DNA of 36,842 nt from a virus. How positions within the stretch are numbered: the first letter of the stretch is position 1; the number at the start of each line of letters is the position of its first letter. Shown here in pieces: positions 7,415-14,953 of this stretch. Under the pieces are notes generated by a model. It saw nothing but the letters and a program-made list of their open reading frames with translations. It was not told the origin of the DNA and did not search any database. Position numbers and translations under genes: made by a program. The DNA lies in IMG/VR virus record IMGVR_UViG_3300021952_000016, positions 1 through 36,842 of that record; one strand, 5' to 3'.

Positions 7415-8047
7415 ATGTCCAATATCGTCAACTTTGGTAATGCGTCACTTCCTGTGGCTAATCTCTCCTCCGCTCTGCGCTCGATCAGCGCCGACGTCCC
7501 TGCGGGCAACTCTGTTATCCTGAAAATGGACAAGACAGGCCACTGGGTATTCGGTGCTGACCAGACAGAAGTCGAAGACGGTTCGTCGTGGGCCATCAAT
7601 CCTTTCTCCTTCATTCATGGGTTCATTGCGTGGGGTGACGGAGAAGTGCTTGGTGAGAAGATGGTGCCTGTCTCGTCTCCTTTGCCGGAGATGGACGTAG
7701 CGCCACCCAACGCGAAACGCGGCTGGGAGACACAGGTCGGCATGAGCCTCAAGTGCATGGATGGTGAGGACAAGGACATGGAAGCGCGCTTCTCGACGAC
7801 GTCAGTCGGCGGCAAGCGTGCCGTGCAAGCCCTTGCTCTTGCGATCGCACAACAGGTCGACACCGACCCATCAAAGCCGGTTCCGGTGGTCGCGCTCAAG
7901 CGCGAACATTATCAGCATAAGTCCTACGGTCGCATTTACACGCCCGTCTTTGAGATCCTGAAGTGGATCGGCATGGACGGCGCAGAGGCTGCCGTTGAAG
8001 AAGAAGCGCCTGCACCGACGACACGTCGTCGTCGTTCCGCAGTCTAA
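7415..8047 (+). CDS. Probable ssDNA-binding protein (position of DUF2815)
   Basis: A 210-residue soluble protein with several aromatic and beta-prone stretches (KTGHWVFG, SWAINPFSFIHGFIAWGDGE) and a charged tail (EEEAPAPTTRRRRSAV). It lies between the DUF2800 nuclease and the polymerase, where related modules carry a DUF2815 single-strand-binding protein. I cannot confirm an OB fold by eye and the sequence is not a clear DUF2815 match, so the role is inferred from gene order. AGGAG nine bases before the ATG is a good ribosome binding site. Confidence 0.6.
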   Translation: MSNIVNFGNASLPVANLSSALRSISADVPAGNSVILKMDKTGHWVFGADQTEVEDGSSWAINPFSFIHGFIAWGDGEVLGEKMVPVSSPLPEMDVAPPNAKRGWETQVGMSLKCMDGEDKDMEARFSTTSVGGKRAVQALALAIAQQVDTDPSKPVPVVALKREHYQHKSYGRIYTPVFEILKWIGMDGAEAAVEEEAPAPTTRRRRSAV

Positions 8048-8154
8048 GGAGCAGGGGGCGGTTAAGCCAGCACTCGAGGATGTCGCACACACGGTCTTTT
8101 CTGGCTTTCTGCCGTGTCTAGTTGAGCGACCAAATCGACGCCCCCGTTTTTCCC
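8048..8154 (+). other. Potential structured RNA in the polymerase leader
   Basis: This is the only gap of any size inside an otherwise tightly packed replication operon. AAGCCAG (8064-8070) is complementary to CTGGCTT (8101-8107). ACACGG (8089-8094) is complementary to CCGTGT (8112-8117). The two pairings interleave, giving an H-type pseudoknot topology. GGGGGCG (8054-8060) can pair with CGCCCCC (8139-8145) and would enclose both. A 13-codon reading frame (8080-8121) ends in TAG immediately before the TTG at 8122. The pairings are seen directly; an actual fold or regulatory role is inference. Confidence 0.4.
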
Positions 8155-10086
8155 ATGCTTTGGTTAGATTTTGAAACCCGCAGCCGGTGTGATCTCCGCG
8201 AGCGGGGCGTGTACAACTACGCCCTCGACGGCTCGACCGACGTGCTGTGTATGTCCTATGCGTTCGACGATGACGACGTCCGCACATGGACGCCTGACAT
8301 GCCATTCCCCGAGGACGTGCGTCAATTCAAAGGCCAAATCCGCGCGCATAACGCCGCGTTCGAGCGTTTGATCTTTTGGCACGTCCTCGAGATCCCGTTC
8401 AAGCTCGAGCAGTTCTATTGCACCGCAGCACAAGCGCGTGCCAACTGCTTGCCCGGATCGCTCGAAGACATCGGGCGCGCGATTAGCGCGTCGATGAAGA
8501 AGGACCATCGCGGCAGTCAGCTCATTCGTTTGCTGTCGGTGCCGCGTGCCGACGGTACGTTCAACGAAGATCCCGCGCTGATGGCCGCGATGATCGCCTA
8601 TTGCGAACAGGACGTGCGCGCCATGCGGGCGATCAGCAAGGCCATGCGCGACCTCGCCGACGATGAGCTGCTCGACTACCACGTCAATGAGCAGATCAAC
8701 GACCGAGGCGTCCTTGTCGATCGGGCGCTCTGCGATGCTGCGGTGCGGTACGCAAGCGCAGAGTTGGAGGACATCCAGAAGATCGTCGCCGAGGTGACCG
8801 AGGGTGCGATCATGTCAGTCCGCAGTCCCAAGATGCGCGAGTGGGTGCTCGAGCGTGTCGGTGAGAAGGCCAAGGAGCTGATGGTCGTCTACAAGGACGG
8901 CGAGAAAAAATACAGCATCGACAAGTCCGTACGCGCTAATCTTCTAGCGATGGATGACCCCGACGAGGTGCCACCGGATGTCGAGGAAGTCATCCAGTGC
9001 GCCGACGATCTGTGGGCATCCTCAGTCGCCAAGTTCAGCCGCTTGGCCGGATTGGCCGACGAGGAGGACGACCGCGTCCGTGGCGCGTTTGTGTTCGCCG
9101 GCGGCTCGGCCACAGGCCGCGCGTCATCCTACGGCGCGCAAGTCCACAACTTCACCCGCAAGTGCGCCAAGGAGCCCGACAACGTCCGACAGGCGATGGT
9201 GCGCGGCCATGAGATCGTGCCGAAGTATGGCAAGCGCGTCACCGACGTTTTGAAGGGCATGCTACGCCCCGCGATCATCCCCGCTGACGGTCACGCGCTC
9301 GTCGTGGCCGATTGGTCGTCGATCGAAGCGCGCGTCACGCCTTGGCTCTCCAACTGCCCTGCGGGCGAGGCCAAGCTTGATCTCTTCGCGACCGGCAAGG
9401 ACGTCTACAAAGTCAACGCCTCGGCCACCTTCCGCGTGCCTGTCGAGGAGGTGTCCGACGACCAACGTCAGATCGGCAAGGTGCAAGAGCTTGCGTGCGG
9501 GTTTGCCGGCGGTGTCGGCGCGTTTGCCGCGATGGGCCGCGCCTATGGCATCGTGCTGCCCGAGAGCGAAGCGAAGCGCATGGTGGATGGATGGCGCAGA
9601 GCGAACGCATGGGCGATGCCGTACTGGCAGGGGCTCGAGAGCGCGTATCTGCGCGCCATGCGAAACAAGAACTACCCGATCTCGGTCGGACGTGTGACCT
9701 ATCTCTATGACGGCACGCACCTGTGGTACGCGCTGCCGTCAGGCCGCGTGTTGTGCTATCCTTACGCGCGCTTTGAGAATGACGAATTGACCTATCTCAA
9801 GGCCGCATGGAAGCCCGCACAAGATGCAAAAGAATGGCCGCGTGCCCGCTTGTGGCGCGGCCTTGCTTGTGAGAACATCACTCAAGCAACGGCCAATGAC
9901 CTGTTGCGTTACGCTCTTCGACAGGTCAACGCGGTGTTACATGTTCACGACGAAATTGTTCTGGAAACGTCACAGCCCGAAGAGGCTGCCGCCGAGTTGA
10001 AGCGCGTCATGACGACGCCGCCCAACTGGGCCGGAGGCTTGCCGCTTGCAGCGGAAGTCAAGATTATGCGGAGGTATGGAAAGTGA
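8122..10086 (+). CDS. Family A DNA polymerase with 3'-5' exonuclease
   Basis: The phage replicative polymerase, 654 residues from TTG 8122 or 643 from ATG 8155; neither start has a Shine-Dalgarno, and a TAG directly precedes the TTG in frame. Numbered from the TTG: Exo I is LDFET with D16/E18, Exo II is HNAAFE (76-81) and Exo III is YCEQD with Y160/D164. Polymerase motif A is VVADWSSIEARV with D397, motif B runs from R449 through K453 to GFAGG, and motif C is HVHDE with D610/E611. The position equivalent to E. coli Pol I Phe762 is Leu457. There is no 5'-3' exonuclease domain. The stop overlaps the next start (GTGA). Confidence 0.95.
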   Translation: MSDQIDAPVFPMLWLDFETRSRCDLRERGVYNYALDGSTDVLCMSYAFDDDDVRTWTPDMPFPEDVRQFKGQIRAHNAAFERLIFWHVLEIPFKLEQFYCTAAQARANCLPGSLEDIGRAISASMKKDHRGSQLIRLLSVPRADGTFNEDPALMAAMIAYCEQDVRAMRAISKAMRDLADDELLDYHVNEQINDRGVLVDRALCDAAVRYASAELEDIQKIVAEVTEGAIMSVRSPKMREWVLERVGEKAKELMVVYKDGEKKYSIDKSVRANLLAMDDPDEVPPDVEEVIQCADDLWASSVAKFSRLAGLADEEDDRVRGAFVFAGGSATGRASSYGAQVHNFTRKCAKEPDNVRQAMVRGHEIVPKYGKRVTDVLKGMLRPAIIPADGHALVVADWSSIEARVTPWLSNCPAGEAKLDLFATGKDVYKVNASATFRVPVEEVSDDQRQIGKVQELACGFAGGVGAFAAMGRAYGIVLPESEAKRMVDGWRRANAWAMPYWQGLESAYLRAMRNKNYPISVGRVTYLYDGTHLWYALPSGRVLCYPYARFENDELTYLKAAWKPAQDAKEWPRARLWRGLACENITQATANDLLRYALRQVNAVLHVHDEIVLETSQPEEAAAELKRVMTTPPNWAGGLPLAAEVKIMRRYGK

Positions 10087-10985
10087 AATTATTGGTTAGT
10101 TTTTCTGGCGGCGAAACGTCAGCTTACATGACTAAATGGATTTTAGAAAACTGGCGTGGGCGTTATTCTGAAATTTTGGTAGTTTTTGCAAATACAGGGC
10201 AAGAAAATGAGCAAACTCTTGAGTTTGTTCGTCAATGTGATGAGCATTTTGGATTTGGCACAGTATGGATTGAAGGAGTGCAATTTCAAAATGAACGTCG
10301 TTCGGCGGGTTTTAAGATAGTTGATTTTTATTCCGCGTCTCGTAATGGAGCGCCGTTCGAAGACGCAATTCGCAAGTATGGTATACCTAATCAAAAATTT
10401 AAGGATTGTACGCGTAATTTAAAACAAAAACCTATTGAGGCATATGCACAGTCTATGGGTTGGGAAAATAAATCATATGATTTGGCTATCGGCATTCGCA
10501 ATGACGAAATAGACCGCATTTCAATAGCGGCGCAACAGCGCCGTATTGTATACCCTTTAATTCACGATAACCCCATGACAAAGCCAAAAATTAATACTTG
10601 GTGGGCGGCGCAACCGTTTCGGCTTAAATTGAAAGGTTACCAAGGTAATTGCAAATGGTGTTGGAAAAAATCACTTCGCAAACATTTTACTATTATCAGT
10701 GAAAATCCTGAGTACTATGATTTTCCGCGCCGTATGGAACAACAATATGGTAAAATAGGGCCGGAATTTTTAAAAAATCCGCCACCTTCTTTTGAATACT
10801 CACGAACTTTTTTTCGCGGAAACAAAAGTGTAAAAGATCTTTTTACTGAATATGAACAAAAGAAAAATGTGTTTATTCCCGCTTACGACGAAGCAGCCAT
10901 ATTTGACCCCGATTTTGACGTGGGGGCCGGATGCGAAGAAAGTTGTGAAGTGTTTGCAGATGAGGATAAGGGAGAGGAACAATGA
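10083..10985 (+). CDS. PAPS reductase-like PP-loop protein
   Basis: A 300-residue adenine nucleotide alpha hydrolase-like protein. The PP-loop is SFSGGETSA (6-14), followed by FANTGQEN (35-42), Cys109 in DCTRNLKQKP, GIRNDE (137-142) and a Cys190-x2-Cys193 pair in GNCKWCWKK. Family members activate a substrate by adenylation, as in sulfate reduction, tRNA thiolation or DNA phosphorothioation (DndC). No partner of those pathways is present, so the substrate is unknown. The gene is visibly richer in A/T than both neighbours, suggesting separate acquisition, yet overlaps both of them by four bases (GTGA, ATGA), so it is fully built into the operon. Confidence 0.82.
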   Translation: MKLLVSFSGGETSAYMTKWILENWRGRYSEILVVFANTGQENEQTLEFVRQCDEHFGFGTVWIEGVQFQNERRSAGFKIVDFYSASRNGAPFEDAIRKYGIPNQKFKDCTRNLKQKPIEAYAQSMGWENKSYDLAIGIRNDEIDRISIAAQQRRIVYPLIHDNPMTKPKINTWWAAQPFRLKLKGYQGNCKWCWKKSLRKHFTIISENPEYYDFPRRMEQQYGKIGPEFLKNPPPSFEYSRTFFRGNKSVKDLFTEYEQKKNVFIPAYDEAAIFDPDFDVGAGCEESCEVFADEDKGEEQ

Positions 10986-13273
10986 ATTTCATTGAATACA
11001 TTGCGCGGATCGCGCCAGAAGGCGAGACGATCCTCTTCACCAAGCAGAAGCCCACAGGTGAGTTCCACGGCGACGGCGCGCTCAAATGCGTGTGGCCGGC
11101 TTATCTGCCGTCAAAGTACAAAGGCGACGCGGCATGGTACGCCAACACCGCGTGCTTTATCCTCGACCGTTTCAAGGACGGCAAGGTGTCAGCGGCTGCG
11201 TCTTATTGCGAGCGCGTCGCCTTCATGGTGCTCGATGACATCGGCACGAAGTCAAAGACACCGCCGATCGAACCGACATGGAAGATGGAGACATCGCCGG
11301 GCAACTATCAGTGGGGCTACACGTTCGGGCTCGACGATCAGCCACGCAAGGGTGAGTTCTCAGCCGCGATCAAGGCCATCGCCGAGGCGGGCTACACCGA
11401 CGGCGGCGCGATCAATCCGGTGCGTAATTTCAGACTGCCTGGGTCAATCAATCTGAAGCCTGGGCGCGATAATTTCCGCTCGGTCTTGGCCGAGTTCCAC
11501 CCCGAGCGCGAGTTCACGCTCGCCCAAATCTGCGAGGCTCTTGATGTCAAACCACACGAAGCAGACACCGCTAATATGTACCGCGTGCGGCTCGACGATG
11601 ACGGGCGCGATGACGTCCTCGCATGGATTTACGCGAGAGGTGAGATCGTCGAGCCTGCAAATGCCGAGGGGTGGTTCGGGATCGTCTGCCCTAATGCGTC
11701 AGAACATTCGGACGGTAACCCTACCGGTCGCTACCATCCACTTAATCGGTCCTACTGCTGCTTCCACGAGCATTGCGGTGACTGGAATAGTCGACGCTTC
11801 CTCAACTGGGTTTCTGAACAGGGCGGCCCTAAGCATGAGTACGGGCTACGCGATGAGCTAGTCGCGCAGACGATGCGCCAGACCTATGAAAAGATCAACC
11901 CGACCGAGGCGTTCCCTGACGCCGCCAAGGCGCTGATCGCCGAGGTCGAGCGCAAGGAGCTGGCCCGCATCGAGAAGTCCGAGTGGTACAAGCGCTTTGC
12001 CTACATCCAAGAGGACGAGAGCTTCTTCGACATGGTCGACCGCCGCGAGATCAGCCGCTCGACCTTCAACGCCCTCTTCCGCCACATCTCTTGTCAGTCG
12101 ATCCACAATGGTCGCCGCATCGAAGCGTCGGTGTGCTTCGACGAGAACCGTCAGGCGATGGGCGCGCGTACTCTTGTGAGCGTGACCTACTCCGCCGGCC
12201 AAGGCGTGCTCGTCACCAAGGACGGGCTTGTCTATGGCAACCGGTGGCGCGACGCCCGCCCGCATGAGTACGGCACGGGCGACGTGTCGCGGTGGCTCGA
12301 GCATGCCGCGCGCATGATCCCTAACGACGCCGAGCGCGAGCACATCTTCGACATGATGGCGTTCAAGCTCCAGAACCCCGACATCAAGATCAACCACGCC
12401 GTGTTGCATGGCGGCGATGAAGGTTCGGGCAAGGACACCTTCTGGGCCCCGTTCATCTGGTCGGTCTGCGGGCCTGACCTTCGCAATCGCGGGCTTGTCG
12501 ACAATGACAGCATATCGTCGTCGTGGGGCTACCATCTTGAAAGCGAGATCCTGATCATCAACGAATTGAAAGAGCCTGACGCGCGCGAGCGCCGCGCTCT
12601 GGCGAACAAACTGAAGCCGATCATCGCCGCACCGCCTGACACGCTGCCGATCAACCGCAAGGGTCTGCATCCGTATGACATGGTCAACCGCATGTTCGTG
12701 CTCGCGTTCTCTAACGATCCGGTTCCTATCTCGCTCGCGTCTCAGGACCGCCGGTGGTTCTGCATCTGGTCGCATGCCGATCGCATGAACGCGCGCGATG
12801 CCGCCGACATGTGGAAATGGTACAAGTCGGGCGGCTATCAGGACATCGCCGGATGGTTGAAACGCCGCGACGTGTCCAAGTTCAATCCGTCAGCGCCGCC
12901 CATGACGACCGAGTTCAAGATGAACCTGATCGAGCAGGGCATGACCATCGCCGAGAGCTATCTCTGCGAGATGATCCGGTCTCGCCAGGGCGAGTTCGCC
13001 AAGGGTGCCATCTCGTCGCCATTGCATGCGCTCTGTGACCGCCTGTCGGGCAGCGTCCCGCAAGGCACCAAGGTGCATCAGTCGGCGCTTCTGCATGCGC
13101 TCAAAGAGGCGGGCTGGGTCGATGTCGGCTACATCGCCTCGGGCGAGTACACGACCAAGAAGCACGTCTGGGTCGCGCCCGAGTTCAAGCGCCGGTCGAA
13201 GTCCGATCTGCGCCGCATGGTCGAGCCGGTGGCCGGCGGTAATGTCGTGGAATTGAAAAAGACCGCCCCGTAA
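10982..13273 (+). CDS. Bifunctional primase-helicase (AEP-like N-terminus, SF3/D5-like helicase)
   Basis: A 763-residue replication protein. The N-terminal part has VLDDIGTK (D85/D86) and VRNFRLPGSINLK, the pattern of archaeo-eukaryotic-type (RepB-like) primases. A likely zinc ribbon follows (C236, H242, C259/C260, H264, C265). The helicase part has Walker A GGDEGSGKDTF with K484, the acidic ILIINE (523-528) and the FSNDPVP sensor (576-582) seen in VapE/D5-like superfamily 3 helicases. It would prime synthesis and unwind DNA for the family A polymerase. It is the last gene of the rightward arm; its stop codon lies in the loop of a terminator hairpin. Confidence 0.88.
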   Translation: MNFIEYIARIAPEGETILFTKQKPTGEFHGDGALKCVWPAYLPSKYKGDAAWYANTACFILDRFKDGKVSAAASYCERVAFMVLDDIGTKSKTPPIEPTWKMETSPGNYQWGYTFGLDDQPRKGEFSAAIKAIAEAGYTDGGAINPVRNFRLPGSINLKPGRDNFRSVLAEFHPEREFTLAQICEALDVKPHEADTANMYRVRLDDDGRDDVLAWIYARGEIVEPANAEGWFGIVCPNASEHSDGNPTGRYHPLNRSYCCFHEHCGDWNSRRFLNWVSEQGGPKHEYGLRDELVAQTMRQTYEKINPTEAFPDAAKALIAEVERKELARIEKSEWYKRFAYIQEDESFFDMVDRREISRSTFNALFRHISCQSIHNGRRIEASVCFDENRQAMGARTLVSVTYSAGQGVLVTKDGLVYGNRWRDARPHEYGTGDVSRWLEHAARMIPNDAEREHIFDMMAFKLQNPDIKINHAVLHGGDEGSGKDTFWAPFIWSVCGPDLRNRGLVDNDSISSSWGYHLESEILIINELKEPDARERRALANKLKPIIAAPPDTLPINRKGLHPYDMVNRMFVLAFSNDPVPISLASQDRRWFCIWSHADRMNARDAADMWKWYKSGGYQDIAGWLKRRDVSKFNPSAPPMTTEFKMNLIEQGMTIAESYLCEMIRSRQGEFAKGAISSPLHALCDRLSGSVPQGTKVHQSALLHALKEAGWVDVGYIASGEYTTKKHVWVAPEFKRRSKSDLRRMVEPVAGGNVVELKKTAP

Positions 13274-13280
13274 GGGGCGG
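13251..13280 (-). terminator. Rho-independent terminator for the accessory operon
   Basis: CCGCCCC (13263-13269) and GGGGCGG (13274-13280) form a 7-bp GC stem with a four-base loop. Read on the - strand, the hairpin is followed by TCTTTTT, the classic U-tract, so it terminates leftward transcripts from the accessory operon. On the + strand no T-tract follows, but the hairpin may still slow the converging replication transcript. The primase stop codon TAA partly occupies the loop. Confidence 0.8.
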
Positions 13281-13297
13281 CCTAATAGTCGGGAGGA

Positions 13298-13360
13298 CTA
13301 GAGGTCGAGCATAGCTGAAAGAGCCGCGACCATCAAGAGCGTGATGAAACCGGCGATCAT
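13298..13360 (-). CDS. Membrane microprotein, 20 residues
   Basis: A 20-codon frame starting MIAGFITLL, hydrophobic along nearly its whole length, ending MLDL. Its ATG overlaps the stop of the DUF551-like gene (ATGA), the junction type used along the whole operon. It is the last frame before the terminator. One membrane helix is the only structure it could form. Too short for coding statistics, so the call rests on the junction and composition. Confidence 0.4.
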   Translation of the reverse strand: MIAGFITLLMVAALSAMLDL

Positions 13361-13569
13361 GCTAATTCTTTCCAGTGAGTAAATCGTTCTTTAAACATAT
13401 CATCTTCAATAACCCGCGTTTTTAATCCGTCATATAGACCCGCTAAAAAAGCGACCTCCCACCATTGGGTAACGTGGTTAAAAAACGCCATCATTATGGT
13501 GTTTTCTTGCTTAACTAAAATCGCTTTGTCGTTTTTCGGCGCGGTTTCTATCGGCTGCCACTCAGTCAT
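13357..13569 (-). CDS. DUF551-like protein
   Basis: A 70-residue protein beginning MTEWQPIETAPKNDKAILV, the characteristic start of DUF551 proteins (WQPIETAPKDG), common in phages and prophages with unknown function. The start at 13569 is chosen because its ATG overlaps the upstream stop (ATGA); the longer frame to 13635 runs into the neighbouring gene. The remainder is aromatic-rich (FFNHVTQWWEVAF). Confidence 0.75.
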   Translation of the reverse strand: MTEWQPIETAPKNDKAILVKQENTIMMAFFNHVTQWWEVAFLAGLYDGLKTRVIEDDMFKERFTHWKELA

Positions 13570-13790
13570 GGCCGCAGTATCCCGCAATAGCCGTGGGTTG
13601 TGCTGTATGCCGGTTTTTTTCTCTCTGTTTCCCAATCGTCTGTGATTTCAGCCCATTGGTAAACCCACCGCCAAGCCATGCAGTTGGGGCCATTGCAACG
13701 CGGATCATGAAAGGCCGTGTTTGGTTTAGCCATCGGGCATGACTTTCTTTTAGCATCTTCTGGCGTCACATAATGCGGATTGTCTACCAT
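13566..13790 (-). CDS. Small Cys-containing conserved phage protein
   Basis: A 74-residue protein, MVDNPHYVTPEDAKRKSCPM at its start, then CNGPNCMAWRWV and a C-terminal HGYCGILRP. The four cysteines (about 18, 33, 38, 69) could bind zinc. The layout, with CP, C-x4-C-MAWRW and GYCG, recurs in small phage proteins of unknown function. The start at 13790 overlaps the preceding stop by seven bases (ATGGTAG) and is favoured over the upstream 13850 extension, which overlaps that gene. Confidence 0.72.
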   Translation of the reverse strand: MVDNPHYVTPEDAKRKSCPMAKPNTAFHDPRCNGPNCMAWRWVYQWAEITDDWETERKKPAYSTTHGYCGILRP

Positions 13791-13900
13791 TGCACTACTC
13801 CATCGATCACGATCTGCTGATACCAACGCTCGCCGTCCTCGCCTTCCCACAGAGCCCAGACATTGTCGTTCTCGTATTCGTACCTGATTAGTTTACGCAT
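13784..13900 (-). CDS. Small hypothetical protein, 38 residues
   Basis: A 38-codon frame, MRKLIRYEYENDNVWALWEG at its start, ending VIDGVVQW. GGAGG six bases before the ATG is one of the best ribosome binding sites in the operon, and the stop overlaps the next start by seven bases. The Tyr/Trp-rich sequence looks like a small folded beta protein. No family recognised. Confidence 0.6.
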   Translation of the reverse strand: MRKLIRYEYENDNVWALWEGEDGERWYQQIVIDGVVQW

Positions 13901-14072
13901 CGCTTTCCTCCGTTATCACTTCACGTTCCGACAATACTTCTTTCCACGGACGCGGGTCATAAGCTTCTTTATCGGTAGCGTTCCAATACTTCTTGCGCCA
14001 AAACACACGGGTGGTTTCCAATGAGCTATCTGGCATTTGATTTAGATATAACATAAATGCAAAACCCAACAT
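13893..14072 (-). CDS. Small hypothetical protein
   Basis: A 59-residue protein whose ATG at 14072 overlaps the preceding stop (TAATG). An internal ATG at 14036 gives MPDSSLETTRVFW and may be the true start, since the extra twelve residues are hydrophobic and unlike the rest. The core (KYWNATDKEAYDPRPWKEVL) resembles small proteins of other phages. The stop overlaps the next start by eight bases. Function unknown. Confidence 0.6.
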   Translation of the reverse strand: MLGFAFMLYLNQMPDSSLETTRVFWRKKYWNATDKEAYDPRPWKEVLSEREVITEESDA

Positions 14073-14311
14073 TACTCACCCAATGCGGCGCGTGCTGTGC
14101 GCCCGTTGTCTAGCTGCGGTTGCAAGTCGACCGTGATGATCGGCACAAAGACCGTCGACTGATCGACTTGAATGTAGTTTTCCATGTCGGCGTAGAAGCG
14201 CAGGGCTTTGCGTAGCTTCTCATTGTTTTCCGTCAGATATTCAGACAAATCTTGCGCGGCTTTTAGATCGCTCATCAATCTGTTGATGACGGTTTCTATT
14301 TCTCTGTCCAT
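14072..14311 (-). CDS. Coiled-coil small protein, array member
   Basis: A 79-residue protein with a helical N-terminal half (INRLMSDLKAAQDL, then NEKLRKALRFYADM) and tail TARAALGE. The start ATG at 14311 forms a TGATG junction with the upstream gene, with GGAGGA just before it. It belongs to an array of similar small genes with near-identical tails and junctions. Function unknown. Confidence 0.65.
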   Translation of the reverse strand: MDREIETVINRLMSDLKAAQDLSEYLTENNEKLRKALRFYADMENYIQVDQSTVFVPIITVDLQPQLDNGRTARAALGE

Positions 14312-14568
14312 CACTCGTCCTCCCTCAGCGCGTCATGGGCAATTTCAATCGCTTCCCAATCTTGCGAATGATATTCAATCTTCTTCAACGCTTCCCGCAA
14401 CCGCTCAATCTTATTGGCAAACTTATCCGCAACAGCTTCAAGTTGATCAATATAATCCTGCACGACATACACATCGTCCATGCTGAATGAAGCTTCTTTA
14501 CCAAATGCGCCGTAAGATGACTCATAGTTGGCAAGAGCCATTTTTGCTTCGGTTCTTAATTCATTCAT
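14311..14568 (-). CDS. Coiled-coil small protein, array member
   Basis: An 85-residue protein starting MNELRTEAKMAL at 14568 (TGATG junction); the frame extends to 14706 but that part overlaps the membrane protein gene upstream. It is helical throughout, with FANKIERLREALKKIEYH near 55-72 and tail HDALREDE. The last codons (GAGGGAGGACGAG) supply the ribosome binding site of the next gene. Function unknown. Confidence 0.68.
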   Translation of the reverse strand: MNELRTEAKMALANYESSYGAFGKEASFSMDDVYVVQDYIDQLEAVADKFANKIERLREALKKIEYHSQDWEAIEIAHDALREDE

Positions 14569-14720
14569 CACTCGCTCTCTTTCCGTGCGGCGCGACGCTC
14601 TTTTATAACTTCCATCATTGCCCAAATTAAAAAACCGACGAAAATGACGCCAAGTGTTATTGCCGCCATTATCAATTCGGCAATCGTTTTGCTGAGCCAG
14701 AACCATATATAATCAATCAT
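14568..14720 (-). CDS. Small membrane protein, 50 residues
   Basis: A 50-residue protein, MIDYIWFWLSKTIAELIM at its start, with one strong membrane segment (about residues 18-36, ending GVIFVGFLIW) and a basic tail ERRAARKESE. The positive C-terminal tail predicts an N-out, C-in orientation. It is flanked on both sides by TGATG junctions within the coiled-coil array, which supports its reality. Function unknown. Confidence 0.65.
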   Translation of the reverse strand: MIDYIWFWLSKTIAELIMAAITLGVIFVGFLIWAMMEVIKERRAARKESE

Positions 14721-14953
14721 CACTCACCATCCTTCAGCGCGGCGCTTTCAACACTCAATAACTGGAAAACCTTATCTTTGAACAGTTTATGATTTTTATG
14801 CGCTTCATCTAACCATCTTGATTGCATGACATTGACTTTCCGCAACCGATCACGCTCCTTACGGAGCAACTTAATTTCGTTTATTGCATCAACAACGACA
14901 TCATATTCTTTATTACCCAAACGTAATTCCCCTAACCGTTCAACTATATCCAT
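14720..14953 (-). CDS. Coiled-coil small protein, array member
   Basis: A 77-residue protein, MDIVERLGELRLGNKEYDVV at its start, with a strongly charged coiled coil (LLRKERDRLRKV, about 29-40) and tail ESAALKDGE. The ATG at 14953 follows GGAGGGCGAG and overlaps the upstream stop (TGATG). It shares tail and junction with its neighbours. Function unknown. Confidence 0.68.
   Translation of the reverse strand: MDIVERLGELRLGNKEYDVVVDAINEIKLLRKERDRLRKVNVMQSRWLDEAHKNHKLFKDKVFQLLSVESAALKDGE

Noticed and set aside
8080-8121. TAG readthrough joining a 13-codon frame to the polymerase
   Set aside because: No suppressor tRNA or recoding signal is evident, and the upstream codons do not resemble a polymerase N-terminus.
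11858-12775. 305-codon - strand frame opposite the primase-helicase
   Set aside because: The + strand frame carries clear Walker and zinc motifs; the antisense frame is compositionally typical of a GC-rich shadow.
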